Shown: positions 48,126 to 62,041, counted from the stretch's first letter. The stretch is 64,000 nucleotides of DNA from Luscinia megarhynchos (GCA_034336665.1 CM067576.1:12205385-12269384); one strand, 5' to 3'. Numbers and translations are program-made. The notes: a model not told the origin generated them from the sequence alone.

Positions 48126-51100
48126 GTAAGTTTTAATAAGACCAACATGCAAGAGCAATCATGAATCTTCTAGCTTCAAGTTCTGTATCTTCATTTTAGA
48201 AACATATTGGCAATTCTGTGTTGAAATCACTGGGGATTGCACAAATCATCTCTTCAGAGTGTTAGCAACAATGGAATTTGGTTCAGGATGCTTAACAGTG
48301 CATGAAATCCTTAATAATGCTTAATTTCACTTCCTATTACAAACGATGTGATTTAATTAGTTGTTAGTCTGTTCAAACTTCAAATCTGCTTCCTCAGAAG
48401 AGGTTTGAAGTTCTGTTTCTCTTCTCATCCGTTCTGTGCCTGTTTGCAGCACGTCAGGGTGGTGACCCCAGTTATAGCAGGAGTCAGGTTCTGGCAGAGC
48501 AGTGGGAAGCTCTTTGTAGTGCCTTTGATGTCCTGATGTTGAACTGGTTTGACTGTTTACAAGAAAACAAAGAAACCTGCTGGAGCTTGTTTTCTCTGTC
48601 ACTTAATCACCAGTAGCTACCCAGATAATTCTTCCTTTTATTACCTCTTGTGTTTTCTCTTTGGATTAAAAAAAGATAATAATCCTGATGTGTAGCAGTG
48701 CTGTCATGCAGATAACATGGGGCATTCCCCCAGTCAGGTTTTCCTTTCATTTTTGACTGATATGTGAGAGATGATGTGACAGTTCCATGATGACAAAAAT
48801 CAAATAAAGCAAGTTACCCCTACTTCACCACAGTATGGAGATATTGATGTTGCCACTGGAGCAGTAACTTCCAGAAATCATTCAGGCTTTGTAGATCAGG
48901 GTTAATGCTGCTGAAAAAGTGCCTTTGCAGTTTTTCTCTGATGTGAACAATACTGGAATTAAGACATTGTCAGCTCATTTCACAGAACACACTGGATTAT
49001 CAGATAGCTTTGGGAAACTGAAGGGAGTTTGCACCATACCGTTTATTTAAGGGCAAAGTTGCTGTTTTCCAGTCCCAGCTTAGCAAGTTCCTAGAGCTGA
49101 AGAGCTGTAAATATGGATCTTAATATTTAACAGGTCAAATCATCAATCTTAGATGGTCTCTATTCTTCTGTCTCACTTTCAATATAGCTGTATGTATTTT
49201 TAAAGAAGTGCTGTATTGGATAGTAAGATGGTAATTTCAGTGAATAATGATGGATCCCCCTTCAGTTTCCTAAATTGTAACTTTTTTATTATTAAAATCA
49301 CTACATAGTTCTTTCTAAGGTATGACTAATTTTAGATTTTTGTGATGTTTTAGTGTATTTTCATTTTTCATTGATTGGTGAACTCTAGTTTTATGAAAGT
49401 TGACCAAAAAATATTCTTTAATGTGGATAGCTGCCCTATGCAATGCAGCATTTGCTATGTGAAATGATTAATGTTAGAATTTCGCAGCAGAATTCCATTA
49501 GCAAGTGGTGCTAACAGCTTTTTGGGATATAATTGGCATAATCATGATGTGAACTCATAATGAAATAACAAGTTATTGTGCCAGATGATCTGTGCCAAAG
49601 CTTAGTTAACATGGCAGGGTCTTGTGGGAGAACTTGGGACAGGTATTTAGGCTGCAGAATGTCCCATAACAAACCAGTTGTTTTGCCATTTGTTTATCCA
49701 CCTGTCTCCTTGTTAAATTTTAGTTCCTGCTGGACAGTGAGGCTCTGGATTGAGCAACAGCTCTGTTGCACATAATGTTATTGATGGCATTTTTCTCAGT
49801 ATTTAAAGAGATTTTTATTGACACCATCTTATCAGAATTCCCAGTCCTGTAACACAAAAATATACTTTGGTGAAAAGATTATATCCTAAAACAAAAGAAT
49901 CATCCATCCTTTTCCTTTAGAGGAAGGACAAGTTTGATATCACTGAAGTTTTGATAGCCTTTCTTCATTTCTGTCACTTGGATTTCAATGAGCAGTGCCA
50001 TACCAGGAAGATTATCAATTTAATTAATGGATACCCTACTAGGGGTACAAATGAAAAACATTAAAATAATTGTTGTTATTGTTACTATTAATTACTATAA
50101 TAATATTTTATATCATTCAGAGGATAGTATTAGCATAACCCTTTAAATTTTATTGTATTTTATCTTCTTCTGGTGAATAAATATGCAAGAAAGTTAATGA
50201 TAATAGTCCTCATTTGCAATTCTGTACTCTCTATATTTTGATTCTTTACTGAGTATTTCCTGCAAGATAATGAAGTTTCATTTCCTTAACTAATTGGATA
50301 ACTGAGATTAATTATTAAATTAGATCCACTTGTCCAACATAATCTTGATATGACTTGATATTATTAGGTCAAGATGATAGCAAAAAAATGCATATTAATT
50401 CAAGTGTTATACTTGCATGTAGCTGCAGTTTGCTGTTCAGAATGTATCTTCAACAACTTCCAGTAAAGCAAGAGTGAGAGCCAAGTGCATGGAATAACTT
50501 CCAAGGATGTGGTTGCACCTCTCTAGCTCAGATGCTTGTAGTGGCATTTCGTGTTGTCAGACTAATTTTACCACATTTTAGCAGAAAACACATTGAGATT
50601 CCACAGGCTTCCCAGTAGCTCTGCGGAGCTGTGACATTTTTAAGCAGCTTCTACAAACTAAACCATATATGACATGGATTTTGCTGAGTGCTCTTGTCAA
50701 ATGAGAACAGTCCATTTTATATGTTGGAGATAATCAAGTAATCTGTTTTTAATAATGTTAGTCAACAAAGGGAGTATTCAACCAATGCTATTAATAGTTT
50801 TGCAGTTGGCTGCATCTAAAAATAAATCTGTTTTGTTTCAAAACCTTTTACAGTGAAGACATTTAAGCCATATAGTCATGTATTGCTCAGCAATGTGCAG
50901 GGTATCTTTGCTCCCCTGGTGCAAAGTCAAAACCAATTTACATCCCCAACTGGTGACTGAGCACAGCCAGTCTCCAAGGTGTGTGCAGAGAGATTTCTAC
51001 TGTGCTGTCAGAGGTGCAGGGAGGGAGTATGAGGTGACTGATGTCATCCCTGCCTGAGTGGAGTCCTGATAATTTTATTACATTTCCAGTTGAAGAGGCA

Positions 51101-53175
51101 CATTTCCCCTGAGTGGTTCTGAGATACCACCCTAAACTAAGAAAATAAGCCTTATGTCATCTAAATTGTCTTATTTGTGCAGCTTTAAAAAGCCAGAATA
51201 AAAAGACAGAATAGGACAATCTCAGCAAAGCAGGCCAGTCAAAGGGAACAAAAATACGAGAACAAAATTGAATCCCTTTCTCTCAGTCAAGTCAGAAGGA
51301 GATGGAACCTCCTTATCCAACAGCAGTGGAACTTGGGCTCTAATGGAAAGGAAATAATGTGTCTAATTATCTTCTAATGCTGATTGTAGTGCATCTGCAT
51401 GAAGTGAGAGAGTGCTGTTGCCCAGCATGGCATTTCTGCACGTTCAGGCACCATTAGTTATACACTCATTAGTGTCCGGACATGGGGGAGAGGGAGGATG
51501 GGAATGTTGAGATGTAGCAAATCACCAAAACAGTGCTGAAATACTTCCCTCAAAAACTAGATTCCCCTTTTCAGATGCTTGTCATTGTTCAGAAAACTCA
51601 CTTTTTCCTGTGATTTTGGCAGATTTTAATATATTCCTCAATAAATAGATAGGCCTGATCCACATCATAATTCTGCTTGTTAGAGAAAAAGCAAGAGTTA
51701 GTATAAACAAGTTTCACACAAACCAAAAGAAAAAGAAAAGGAAAAAGAAAAAAAGAAATGGTGACAAGTTTGACTGCTGTAAGTTGAGCTGCAAAACTGA
51801 AACTTTCCATGAATCCTGCCCTGCTAGGCAGGATGTTGTAACAGAAAACATCAGTAGATTGCAGAGCAATTTTTACGAGCTTTAAAAAAGATACAAGCCC
51901 TAGAAAAATTACCAAAACACCAAACAAAAAAATCCCACTTAGCTTAATCCCTAGGTTTGAAAAGTTTGAGGACCTCATTAAAATTTTAACCAACATAATT
52001 TGTAGCTCAAAAGATGTATAGAATGGAAAACCTCCTTACATTCTGAATAGTAAGTTCTCATTCAAGTGATGTTTTATTTTGAGTCTACTTGGATCCATGC
52101 GTCCCTGGAAATATCAGTGAAGATGTACTTGAAATACTGTATTGCTTCAGCTATCAGTGAAGAGATTTGTTTCTACTTTTACAAGCTGCTATCAGCTGTC
52201 AGGGAGGGCAGTGAGGAGGCTGAAGGTTGTGTCCCAGCTCAGCACCTGGTTGAAGTGATGGACAGGAAGTCTGGATGGCAGTGACAGTCACGATGAGGCA
52301 CCAGCTGCGAGCACCTGGGTGCCAAGTGTAGTGAATTTGGCTCCTTGTATAAAGTGGCATAGTCTGTATTTATCTTTGGTGTTCTTGGCTGGTTATATTC
52401 AAATTGAAGAGTATTTTCCAAACCAGGAGAACACTTTGAAAATCCAGCAGGCAATGCTGAATCCCACTCAGAGCACAACCAGAAGGGTGAGATCTTGCTG
52501 GGCTCCCTGACAGGCTCTGCAGCACTCTGGGGTCCCTGCAGTGCTGCTGGCTTCAGAGCTCCACAGTTCCCATTCAGAACTTGCCTGAAGGCTTCCTCCA
52601 GTGTCTGAACTTCAGCACATCTAGGCTGAGTGGATTTTGTGCTGCTTGTTTTTTCTAGGCATTAAAGCCCAGACCTCAGTGGGATAGTACTGAGCTCCCT
52701 GCTTTGGCATCAGGGGCTGGGCACTCTGCATGGTCCTCTCTGCTTTTATAAAGCTGCCTTTCCATGCCTGCATTTAGATATTCAGACCACCTTTATGCTT
52801 TGTCATGGGCTTGAGGGCCCCCAGAGGGTCACAGTGCCATCTCCAGTGTTAATGGCTTTGGGATGGTTTTATCAACATCACTGTTGTTCTTCAGAAAAAC
52901 CTTTTTTTAACATCTGTAAAATGAAGGACCTGTAAACATCTGTAAAATGAAGGGTGTTCTCTATTGAGTCTGTTGCCTGTCATACTGACTGATGTTTTCT
53001 GATCCTTCCTGGAATTTACCTATCTCTGCCATTACATAGTTCCTCATTTCTCTGAGATTATATGATAGTTTACTTCTGGTTTTATATCAAGTATGTTCTT
53101 CCAATAAGCTACAGCTAAAATATTTTCATAAGATTTCTGTTTACTAAACATTTTTTTAATTCCTTCTTTTCACAG
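48126..53175 (+). other. SLIT3: SLIT3 intron, 5.1 kb
   Basis: Mostly AT-rich unique sequence between two LRR exons. It contains a purine-rich tract at 51721-51758 and a short direct duplication at 52910-52953. I see no gene, no transposon and no RNA. Confidence 0.9.
51721..51758. repeat. Purine-rich low-complexity tract
   Basis: Repeated AAAAGA and AAAAGG units in a nearly pure A/G stretch after AACC. Simple sequence only. Confidence 0.65.
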
Positions 53176-53247
53176 AGACATCAGCAAGAATCAAATAACT
53201 GACATTGCACCTGATGCATTCAAAGGCTTGAAATCTCTCATTTCATT
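53176..53247 (+). CDS. SLIT3: SLIT3 exon: D2 LRR 2 (72 bp)
   Basis: A completes isoleucine, then [20 protein letters not shown] followed by LIS and TT of leucine. DISKNQI is characteristic of SLIT3, whereas SLIT1 and SLIT2 have DLSNNQI. The acceptor is TTCTTTTCACAG and the donor GTAAGT. The exon has the standard 72-bp, phase 2-2 form. The leucine, isoleucine and phenylalanine positions of the LxxLxLxxNxL repeat pattern are intact. The concave face of this part of D2 belongs to the ROBO-binding surface. Confidence 0.96.
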
Positions 53248-56200
53248 GTAAGTAGAAAATAGAACTGAATGGGCATTTAGGGAGAGCTTGCATGTAAGAG
53301 GAATAAAAATGATAATGTGCTGTCTGGGGGAACATATGTTTCTGTGTGCAACTGCCAGCTTGTGTGAAGCATCTGATCTTTTGTAAATGAAAAATTTTGT
53401 AAATGAAAAATGAAGTTTAGAAAGGAGGACTGTCTACAAGTCTCTCATAAGGCTGCTGACTTCTGCACTTCTTCAAATCAGTGCATTATTGAATCTGCTG
53501 TACACATGCACCTGCAGGCTGCCCCATGCACCCCTACTCCTCATGGCACACCAAAACCTCACCTGAGCTCAGACATGACTGGTGGTGTTAACCAGGAAAG
53601 AGTTGGGGAAATATTTCCATACTGAGTTTTTCTTCTATAGTAAAGAAATTTTTTTTTTCAAACTAGTTAGGGAAGGACCTAATCATAAGAAAATGTTTAT
53701 ATGGCTTAGCTGTAATTACTGCTTTATTAAGCTGGAAGGGGACTAAGATATGATTTCATACAGAAGATAAAAGGAAGGTAGGATCTCTTGACAGCCATTT
53801 GTTTCTCCTTATAGAACACAGAAAACTGATTTAGCACCAAGTTGAATTTACACGGGAGCTGTATTTCAGCCTAGGCACCCATGGCACTATTAAAACAGTC
53901 AAGCTTTTTAATGGGTAAAAAGAGCAATACAAGGTCAGAAGCTGCATATTGAGGCTAAATTAGAATAGAGTGGTAGAAAGCCCCATGCTGGGAAAAGAGG
54001 GAAGCACAACTAGAATGGTATTTACCTGTCTTAATTTTAAAAACAGTATGGAAACAATTATTTCATTAATATTCATATAACCCAGCTTGCTTTTTAAAAA
54101 CTGTAGTTTGTTTCTACAAGCTGCCATAATTTTATTTTCTGAATACTGGATAATTTTGAGAAACTGAATAATTTTTTGACTAGAAGAATATCAGAAAGTG
54201 AGTAAGTACTAAACTTACATGTTGCAGTAAACCTCTTAGCTAGAATGCAGAAGGATTGGCCCTTTTTTTGTGCCCTGAATCCAGCTGGGAGAATGCCAGA
54301 AATCTATATTAAGTGTTGCTGGTGTTTGTTGAATAGTTCAGGCGGTGTTATTCAACATGCTGTGGAAATGGTCAAATCCCTCACTGTTGTCTGGAAACAA
54401 TTCAGCAAGAGTGGCATTTACTGAATGCTACAGTTTTGGCTTAGTATGAAAGTACTGCTGATGCTGCAATGCTGCAGCTTCCTGGTCCTGGCAAACCTCC
54501 TGGCTAGGAGTGAGCTGGGCGGGCAAGACATTTCCACTGGGCTTGAGTTCCCAAGGCAGAACTTACTCAGTTTTAGCATAGTTAATTCAGATACCCCCAG
54601 GTGGCCTCAAGAGTGTGATGTCCACATTAGAGTGGACAGAGAGGAAATGAGAATATAAACTGGGCAGGATTTTATAGTTTTGACTTGCAGACAGAAGCAA
54701 GTGACCTGACTGTGTATTCTCTGCCCAGTCATCCAAGGCATCAGATATTTTAAATAAATGATGTTTAAATATATTTATATCCAAGTGGGTAAAAAGTGCT
54801 TAAGTTCATGCCAATAGTTGTGGCAAGGAGATGAGATGCAAGACAGCAAAGGCTGCAGCCTCTGAGTCTTTCCTGTGTTCCATGTTTGCCTCAGTTTCCC
54901 TCCACCACAGACACACAAAGCTGTACCACAGTTTCTCCTCTCCTTGGCAGCCTTGTTTCTAGGACAGTATCAACTCCAGTCTTGAAATTATCAGCCTACT
55001 CCTCTAGGGTCAGTTGTCCACTGTGTCTTTGCTTTCTTTTGAAAGGTTTTGCCCCTGCTGTTCATTGCAGGTAGTTCTTAAAAATGTTTTCCCTAGAGAT
55101 GACAAGCTTCATCTTTCATGACCTGTCACCCAGACCTGGCAGGTCCCTCCCTGTAGTTCTTCCAGTTTTGAGCCCTAGATATCTTGATGGAGCAAGACAA
55201 TGTGCTGGTCAGCAGAATCTGGGTTTCTCTGAAGAAAGCTTCCCCAGTTCTCTGCCCTTCAGAAGCAGAATATCTTCTTTTGGCTGAACTTTGCCACAAG
55301 CACCAGCCCACTCAGTCAGGCCCAGAAAGACAAGTGCAAGAGGAGAGGACTCCTTGGAAGTGCCAGCCCTCTCAATGACACTGTGGAGAAAGAGCAAGGA
55401 GGCAGAAATGAAGTGAGACAGTGGTTTACCAGTGTTCTGCTTTTTAGCAGCTCAGTTTTTCTGGTGCCCTCAGGAACTCAGTGACTTAGGAACACTGCTC
55501 TGCATACAAGGAACAACTCTCACTGTTCCTGCACCTCAGTCAGATGTGATTGGTACATACATTTTAATGAGGCATCATCGAGGTTTAAGTTCTGCACAGA
55601 GCAGCTGGACTTTTCAGCTAGCTGAGTTCCAACTAGAAGAAAGGAGGGGAAGGTATTAATGCACAAACAAGAGTAAGCAACTTGGTTTCCATTAAAAATG
55701 AAGTGCTGCTGTAGGACCTAACATCCTTGTGCTTTTTTCTCTGTTTTTATTCACATTTTGTGCTCCTCCCTGTGCTCCCTGCTTGCATGCAATCACAGTG
55801 CTCCCTATGGGTCTGGAGAGCCAGAGTGCTCCTCTGGAAGGCAGCCAATGTTGTTAGTCTGCCTGCCTAATGCAGGCCTATATTTAGTGGGTTCTACTCT
55901 GCTTTCTTCTGAAGTCAACTTGGTTTGGTGTTGCCAGGCAGAAATGCTGCTCAGAGCACTCTGCCTGTTGTACTTGTTTTGAGATAGTAGAGAAAATAGT
56001 GTATTGCAGTTTTCAAAACATGGAATGTTTATAACAGAAGCTGTTTCCTCTTAAATATATAAAACTTAAATCTTTTAAAAGTGCTAAGTGATCCATTTGC
56101 TAACAGGTCATAAGCTTTTATTGTAAATCTATATATTTTCCTCTAACAGGAAATTCACCTATGGGAGTCAAACAGGACACAAAATTATTATACTTGAAAG

Positions 56201-59200
56201 CAGCCATTTCTACCTTGGTTTTCTCTGCATTTAGCAAAAGAAAGACAAGTTTGTTCCTGTAGGGTACTCAGGACTTCTCCGCTCCCCACATGCAGGAAAA
56301 AACTAAGTTATTTTTCTATGCCAATTTTTAAATGGGATTTTACTCCCTGTTCATATTATTCTTAGCAACAAGAAATTTCTACTTAGAAACATATGAGGAT
56401 GCATATAACTTCTTTTTTCCTGGTTGTTACAGAATAAGGAACTGGAATCATTATGCTTTAAGAACTTTCTTTTTGCTTCTTCCTCCTAGATTTTTCTGGT
56501 TTTTCCTTTTCTTCTTGTTCTGCTGGAAGAATTAGTTTTGCCATGCAATACTTCCTTCATATAAGTATGAGAGCAAATAGTACCCTTGCATTGAGAAGTG
56601 TGGCAAAATTGGGGGGTTGCAAAGGAAGGTATTATCTGAATTTGAAGGAAAAGTTTGAGAAACACTGTTTGTAGTATCTGGTGTTTGTGTTCCATGGTTA
56701 GCAGGGCCTCTGCAGGCGTTGGAGTGGTTAATAACAGCCTAGAGCACGGGGACAATAGAAATAGTTTCATGTTTCAAGATTGCTGCACACACTTTCTAAA
56801 GTAAATTAGTTTTTCATTTAATTAATTCAGAATCTGTCTGGTATGAGGGAGAGAATTGTATCAGCATTTGGTTATTGTTAATAGTATCAAAGATAAATGT
56901 AATTCTTGGGGTCAGTAAATGTCCTACAAATCTAGGATTGGAAGGCCATATCCAGACTGTCTGGGGACATTTTATGAGATATGACAAAATAGTCTAAGCC
57001 TTCAGTGTGTTAAACTGCATGAATAAGTTTTTAGACCGTTGCAGAGGGAGAATTCCTTTGGTTTTGCTCATATACTGAATTAAGCTAGTGAGCACTTCAA
57101 AAGCTTAGATCAGCCTGGGCACAAAGACAAGAGACAGCTTAGGTTTTGACATAGCAGTCCCATTTAGACCATCATCTCCTGGGTGATGATGTATGGGGTG
57201 TCATTCATGGTGATTTGAAATCTGCAATAAAACACTGTCTATTGCAATAGCTGACAAACTTATTTTAAGGTTACAAATTGCTTTGGATAGTTTTACTGTG
57301 ATTTATTTAGCTTAGCTTGCTCTGAAGAAATATGAAATAGTGCAGGGGGAAAAAAATTACATGTCTAAGTTTCTTTTAGATATTAGAAATTTATTGCTGT
57401 TTTTATCCCTATCAATTCGTCCTCTTCTGGAAACCTGAATTCATGTTGATCCTGTGCCATTGTACGTAGCTTGGGAAATATAATTCTGCCTAGCAAGAAT
57501 TGTTTTCACAGTCTGAAAGAAAGTGAAAAGCATTCTGAGGACTGAAAAAGACATTGCATAAAGTCACAATTTGACACTTCAGTAAGAATGTTTCAGCCCA
57601 GCCAAAATAAAGGAACACTTAGCTGGAAACCATATGGTCTAAAGTAAGGGATTCTGTGCTAGGCTTTCATACCTCAAAAAACTCTGTGTCACCTTCAAGG
57701 GAAAAATCTCTGTATTCTGTGATGTGACTAAATGAAGCAGCTGAACTGCAACTACATTTGCAAGTAAGGAAGCTGAGGAGCAGAGACATAAAATAAAGAA
57801 CACAGCAATTACTGTTTCACACCCTTTGAAGGTGGCACGTTAAACTTCAGTGCATCTGAAAGGCCATGTATTGGCAAATCAGTGCAAATTCCCTCATTTT
57901 AAAATGGTGCAAGAGGTCAGAAGGGATAGAGACTGTGAAGAATCAGTGTAAATTTCATGTTTTCAGACCCTTCTGCTGAAGGTTTGTCCATTATTGCTGA
58001 TATTCTCACCCAACGTGCTTGTGGCTACGTGTGCTTGCTGTGCTTTCTTTGTGTGGTGTGTCCGAGCATTGCAGATCAACCTATGCAGTGACTATTTTCA
58101 CTGTTTAATCTTTATTTTAGAATATCATGGGTTAAACAGCAAACCTTGAAGCTTAGTAGTAACAATTAATTATTTAATTGGGAATTTAATATCTGCCTTG
58201 GGATAGATACATGGTTAGGGGACTGTTAAACTATGATGCTAGAATCAGGCTGAAGAAACACAATGCCTCATTTGTAACTGTTTTATATTTGTATAACTTC
58301 TTGTTGCGAGCCCATAATGACTCTTTAGGGTGCTGCTCCCAGGGGTTTCCAATGCTTGCAGTACTGCCAGGGTCTGTGCTGTATGTGCTGTGGTATTTGT
58401 CAGACCCGTGGCTGACGTGCTTTCCTAAAGATGAGAAGCCAATGAAGAATCAGGAGCCCACACAAAAAAAAAATCTTAGTAATTTTTTTGGTGTTCTAAT
58501 AAATGTTCTAATTCACTGATTCACTGTCTATTGGCAGCAATTACTGAGCTAATATTTTTTTATTGCATGTTAACTTTTTTAGTGTATTTTTAATTTAAAA
58601 AATGCTTTGGGTCTAAAATCTAAGGTGCTTTGGGATAGAAGAAGGGTTGTATTCCTGTGCCAAGCTTGCACATTAGCCAGGACACCTGCATGTCCTGCAA
58701 CACGTTTGAGGGAAGCAAGTGAACACAATTTTTAGAACTTGTAATACCAAAGGGCAGATCTCCTAAAATTTACTTCTGCTGGCAAAAAGCGCTGGAGATT
58801 ATAAATGAAGCTGTTGAATTGAATTGGTTGTGTTTCCAGCCATAGGGTTTTTTTTAGTTGGTTTTTGGGGCTGTTTTGCTGTTTGTTTGTTTGGGTTTGG
58901 GTGGGTTTTTTTGTCAGGGGTTTTTGTGTGGTTCCTTTCCCCCGGAGCTGCTGTGGTGGGAGCAGGGGTGCAGAGCAGGGAGATGGGCAGTGGGCAGGAG
59001 GAGAGGAGGGCACTGTGGCTGCAGGGACTCCCAGCCTGGCAGCTCCATCAGCCCCGCCCAGGGCAGCAGCTGCTGGGTCAGAGCTGACCAGGAGCCACCC
59101 AAGTCATGTTCCTTGCTGAGAATGGGCTCTCCTGGCTGACACAGAAGCAGGGAGCTCTGAGCAAAGCCTTTCTGTGCTTTTTCCTGCATCAAGGGCAGGA

Positions 59201-61969
59201 AGAGCTCCGGAGAGGAGCTGCAGTGCAGTGCAGATCTCCCCTGCTCTGTGCTTCCCTGGCAGGGCCATTTGCCTGCAGCCCTGGCGTGGCAGGCAGACAT
59301 GGCATGAGATAATTTGGCTCTGTGCAGTGCTGAACATGAATATGAATTAGAGACAAGTGCCTGAGCTCTCATACTGACTTTTGTTTAGCTGCTAATCTGT
59401 TTGAATGCTAATGTGCCACATGCACATAAGCCAAATTAGTTTGGAAAATGCTTATTTTCCTTTTCATGGCTTCTAAAAATCGAAGCTTTGTTTTGTTTTA
59501 TAAGCTACTTTCATCTGTTTTATTTTGCTCAAAATAATTAAGGAGATGTATAAACACATCCAAAGTTTAAAGTTCAGTAGCACACTGCACTATGACCTTC
59601 TGGCTCTCAAAATAAAAACAAATTTTAAAAATTTTTTCTGAGGGTGTTATTTCTTTATTTTCATTCGGTAGCACCATAGGACATAAGTGCTGATATTTCT
59701 TTAAGGTTTTGCTTTCCCTAAGTGTTTTACCTCTAAAGCCACAATAACCCTGGGGCTGGAGTGGGGATGTTTTACTTTCCATGGGCATTTTGTAAAACTT
59801 AGCTTCTCAATTCTTCTTTGCAGTTGTACTATGCATTATTGATCAGCACTGCTGATCCTGCTCCCTCACAAAACTAAGGAAGATATTTTTCTGGCATCCC
59901 AGAGTTTGCAGTCTAAACTCAGTGTACAGATGACACATTAAAGCTACAGAAAGCTAAAGGAAGGTTTTACAGAAGGACTGGAAGGTGAAAAGGAGGCATG
60001 CTGGGTTCTGAGAGCATTGGTGTTTTAACCTTTTACAAATATTTTATTTGCAGAGGTTTTGCTTTTGCTTTCTGATACAGGTGCACACATCTTTGTTCGG
60101 AAGGAAATCTGTGAGTCAGCCTTTCACCTGTAGGCTTAGAGCCCAGTGAAATCCAGGGACTTAAACATTCTGTCTAAATGATCCTGTTAAACCTTTCCAA
60201 GTTCCACCATTTCCATCTGGCTTTGGATAGAGTGTAAGAATCTTCATGTATTGCATTACATTTTGTTGAAGTAGGCTTCAACAGCATTTTGTTGTTTGTG
60301 TTTCCTGAAGTGAAAGTTAAGAAACAATCAAGAAAAATTTAGAAGCATTCTATGCTCACGAAAAGCACTAACTGGAGCAGCACATTAACAGCCACCATCC
60401 TGACTCTGTACAAGATAGAGAAATTGTTCCATTTGTTTAAAGAAAATAGAGTACTGGATGGCCATTACTTTCTTGAGTAGCACTTCAGTTCCTGCTAAAC
60501 TGCAAAAGTAATGAAAAATTAGGTTTCAGTTTAGGTTTTGGTGTTTAAATGGTGTTATTTTGTTTAGGCTCAGAAATGGGCTGATCTGGGAATGCTCCCA
60601 CAGGGGTGATGGACTCCCAGTGACTGATGAAGAGTGGACTGAAGTGGTGATGCTCTGGGAAGGCCAGGGGAGTATTGGAAATGGTCTGTCATGCTTAGAG
60701 TTTGGTTTTCATTATGTTCAACTCTTCCTAATATTTCAGACGTTGTAAGGCAGGGTAAGCCAGGATTTCAGCCAACATCCAAGCCTCACATGGCCTTTTG
60801 ATTCATTGCCAGCCTATTGTGACACATTAAAAAGTGATCACATTGTGATCACATTAAAAAGTGAGTGAATCAACCAATTCAGTGACACATAAGCAGCAGA
60901 GCTTTGATATGAGATGGTTTATAACCATTTGCCATGTCCTATGTAGACCACATAAATTACATAAATTCTGTTTTTCCCAGTTTAAAATGTTTAGGTAAGG
61001 TAAAATGTCAGAGGGAGCCTCATCCTCTTTCTTTTTACCAGACTCACATAAGCTCCTCAGCCACTCTCTGGTTTTGACAAATGATACCGACCTGCAGAAA
61101 TGGCATGAGCAAATACTTCAGCCATGATTGAATTTCTGGTGTTCCTGTCATACATGATTTTGCTCTGATCACTGGGTAACACATCTCAGCATAACAGTAG
61201 TTCTGTCTCTCTTCCCCCTTCATTCAATTTCTAACGACAATATATGTGCATTTTTCCATTAAGAAAGGAAATATTTTTAATGTTAAAGCTGAATCATGTA
61301 TGTCAGGTCATATATTTATGATTGATTAAATATACACAGTAACTCTCATTTTTGTTATTAAAGCTTTACTGATTTTTATAACTAAGCTATACCTAAATTA
61401 TTTTTAATTCCTGAAATACATATCTCCAGTTCAGGATAAATTTCTTTATATTAGTTCATTGAATTGGTAACAACAGCTGGTGAAACCATAATATTTTATC
61501 CAATGATGCCTGTGTCACATTTCATGCCAATTACTGTATCTTAAGAGACTCAGTTATATGAAATTTTATTGACAACCAGCTTGTGCTCTCTGGCTTTTAA
61601 ATTCAGTATTACTGAGCAGAATTCTAGTTTTTGCATCAGACAGTGTGCCTTTCAGTGGCTAAAATATTTCTAAAAAGGATGGGGAAAAAAATCCCTTAAC
61701 AGAATGAAAAATATTTCAGATACAGTTTTTGGATGGTGTCCAGTTTCTACATTAAAAATGCCTTCCAACACCAGACGAAGCCTGAATCATAACGACTCAT
61801 TTAATGCCATGTGCTCTCTGAAAAGAAAATGAGATCAGTGGTTAAATGAAATGCCCACAGATCCTGGGCATGGTGCACCATGATCAATAAAGATGATAAT
61901 GCAGAGATGTGGGAGGACACTAAACCGGGCTGTTATTTAAGATTTATTTTGTCTTCCTGAATCTTTCAG
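53248..61969 (+). other. SLIT3: SLIT3 intron, 8.7 kb
   Basis: Unique AT-rich sequence with a T/G-rich tract containing a G-quadruplex-type motif (58845-58932), a moderately GC-rich patch at about 58930-59300, and small direct duplications at 53379-53410 and 60818-60864. No exon, transposon or RNA gene is recognised. Confidence 0.9.
58845..58932. repeat. T/G-rich tract with G-quadruplex-type motif
   Basis: A T/G-rich stretch similar to those at 451-530 and 40453-40519. At 58893-58920 four G runs (GGG, GGG, GGG, GGGG) are separated by loops of 3, 1 and 11 bases, which fits a relaxed G-quadruplex pattern on the + (sense) strand. Confidence 0.65.
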
Positions 61970-62041
61970 AGTGCTCTATGGAAACAAGATCACGGAGATT
62001 CCCCAGGGCCTTTTTGATGATCTTGTGTCTCTGCAGCTGCT
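61970..62041 (+). CDS. SLIT3: SLIT3 exon: D2 LRR 3 (72 bp)
   Basis: A completes leucine, then [20 protein letters not shown] followed by LQL and CT of the next leucine. VLYGNKITE is invariant in SLIT proteins, and [12 protein letters not shown] follows SLIT3 (GLFDGLVSLQLL) rather than SLIT2 (SLFEGLFSLQLL). The acceptor is TGAATCTTTCAG and the donor GTGAGT. It is a 72-bp phase 2-2 exon. The next expected repeat (LLNANKIN) was not found before the window ends. Confidence 0.96.
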
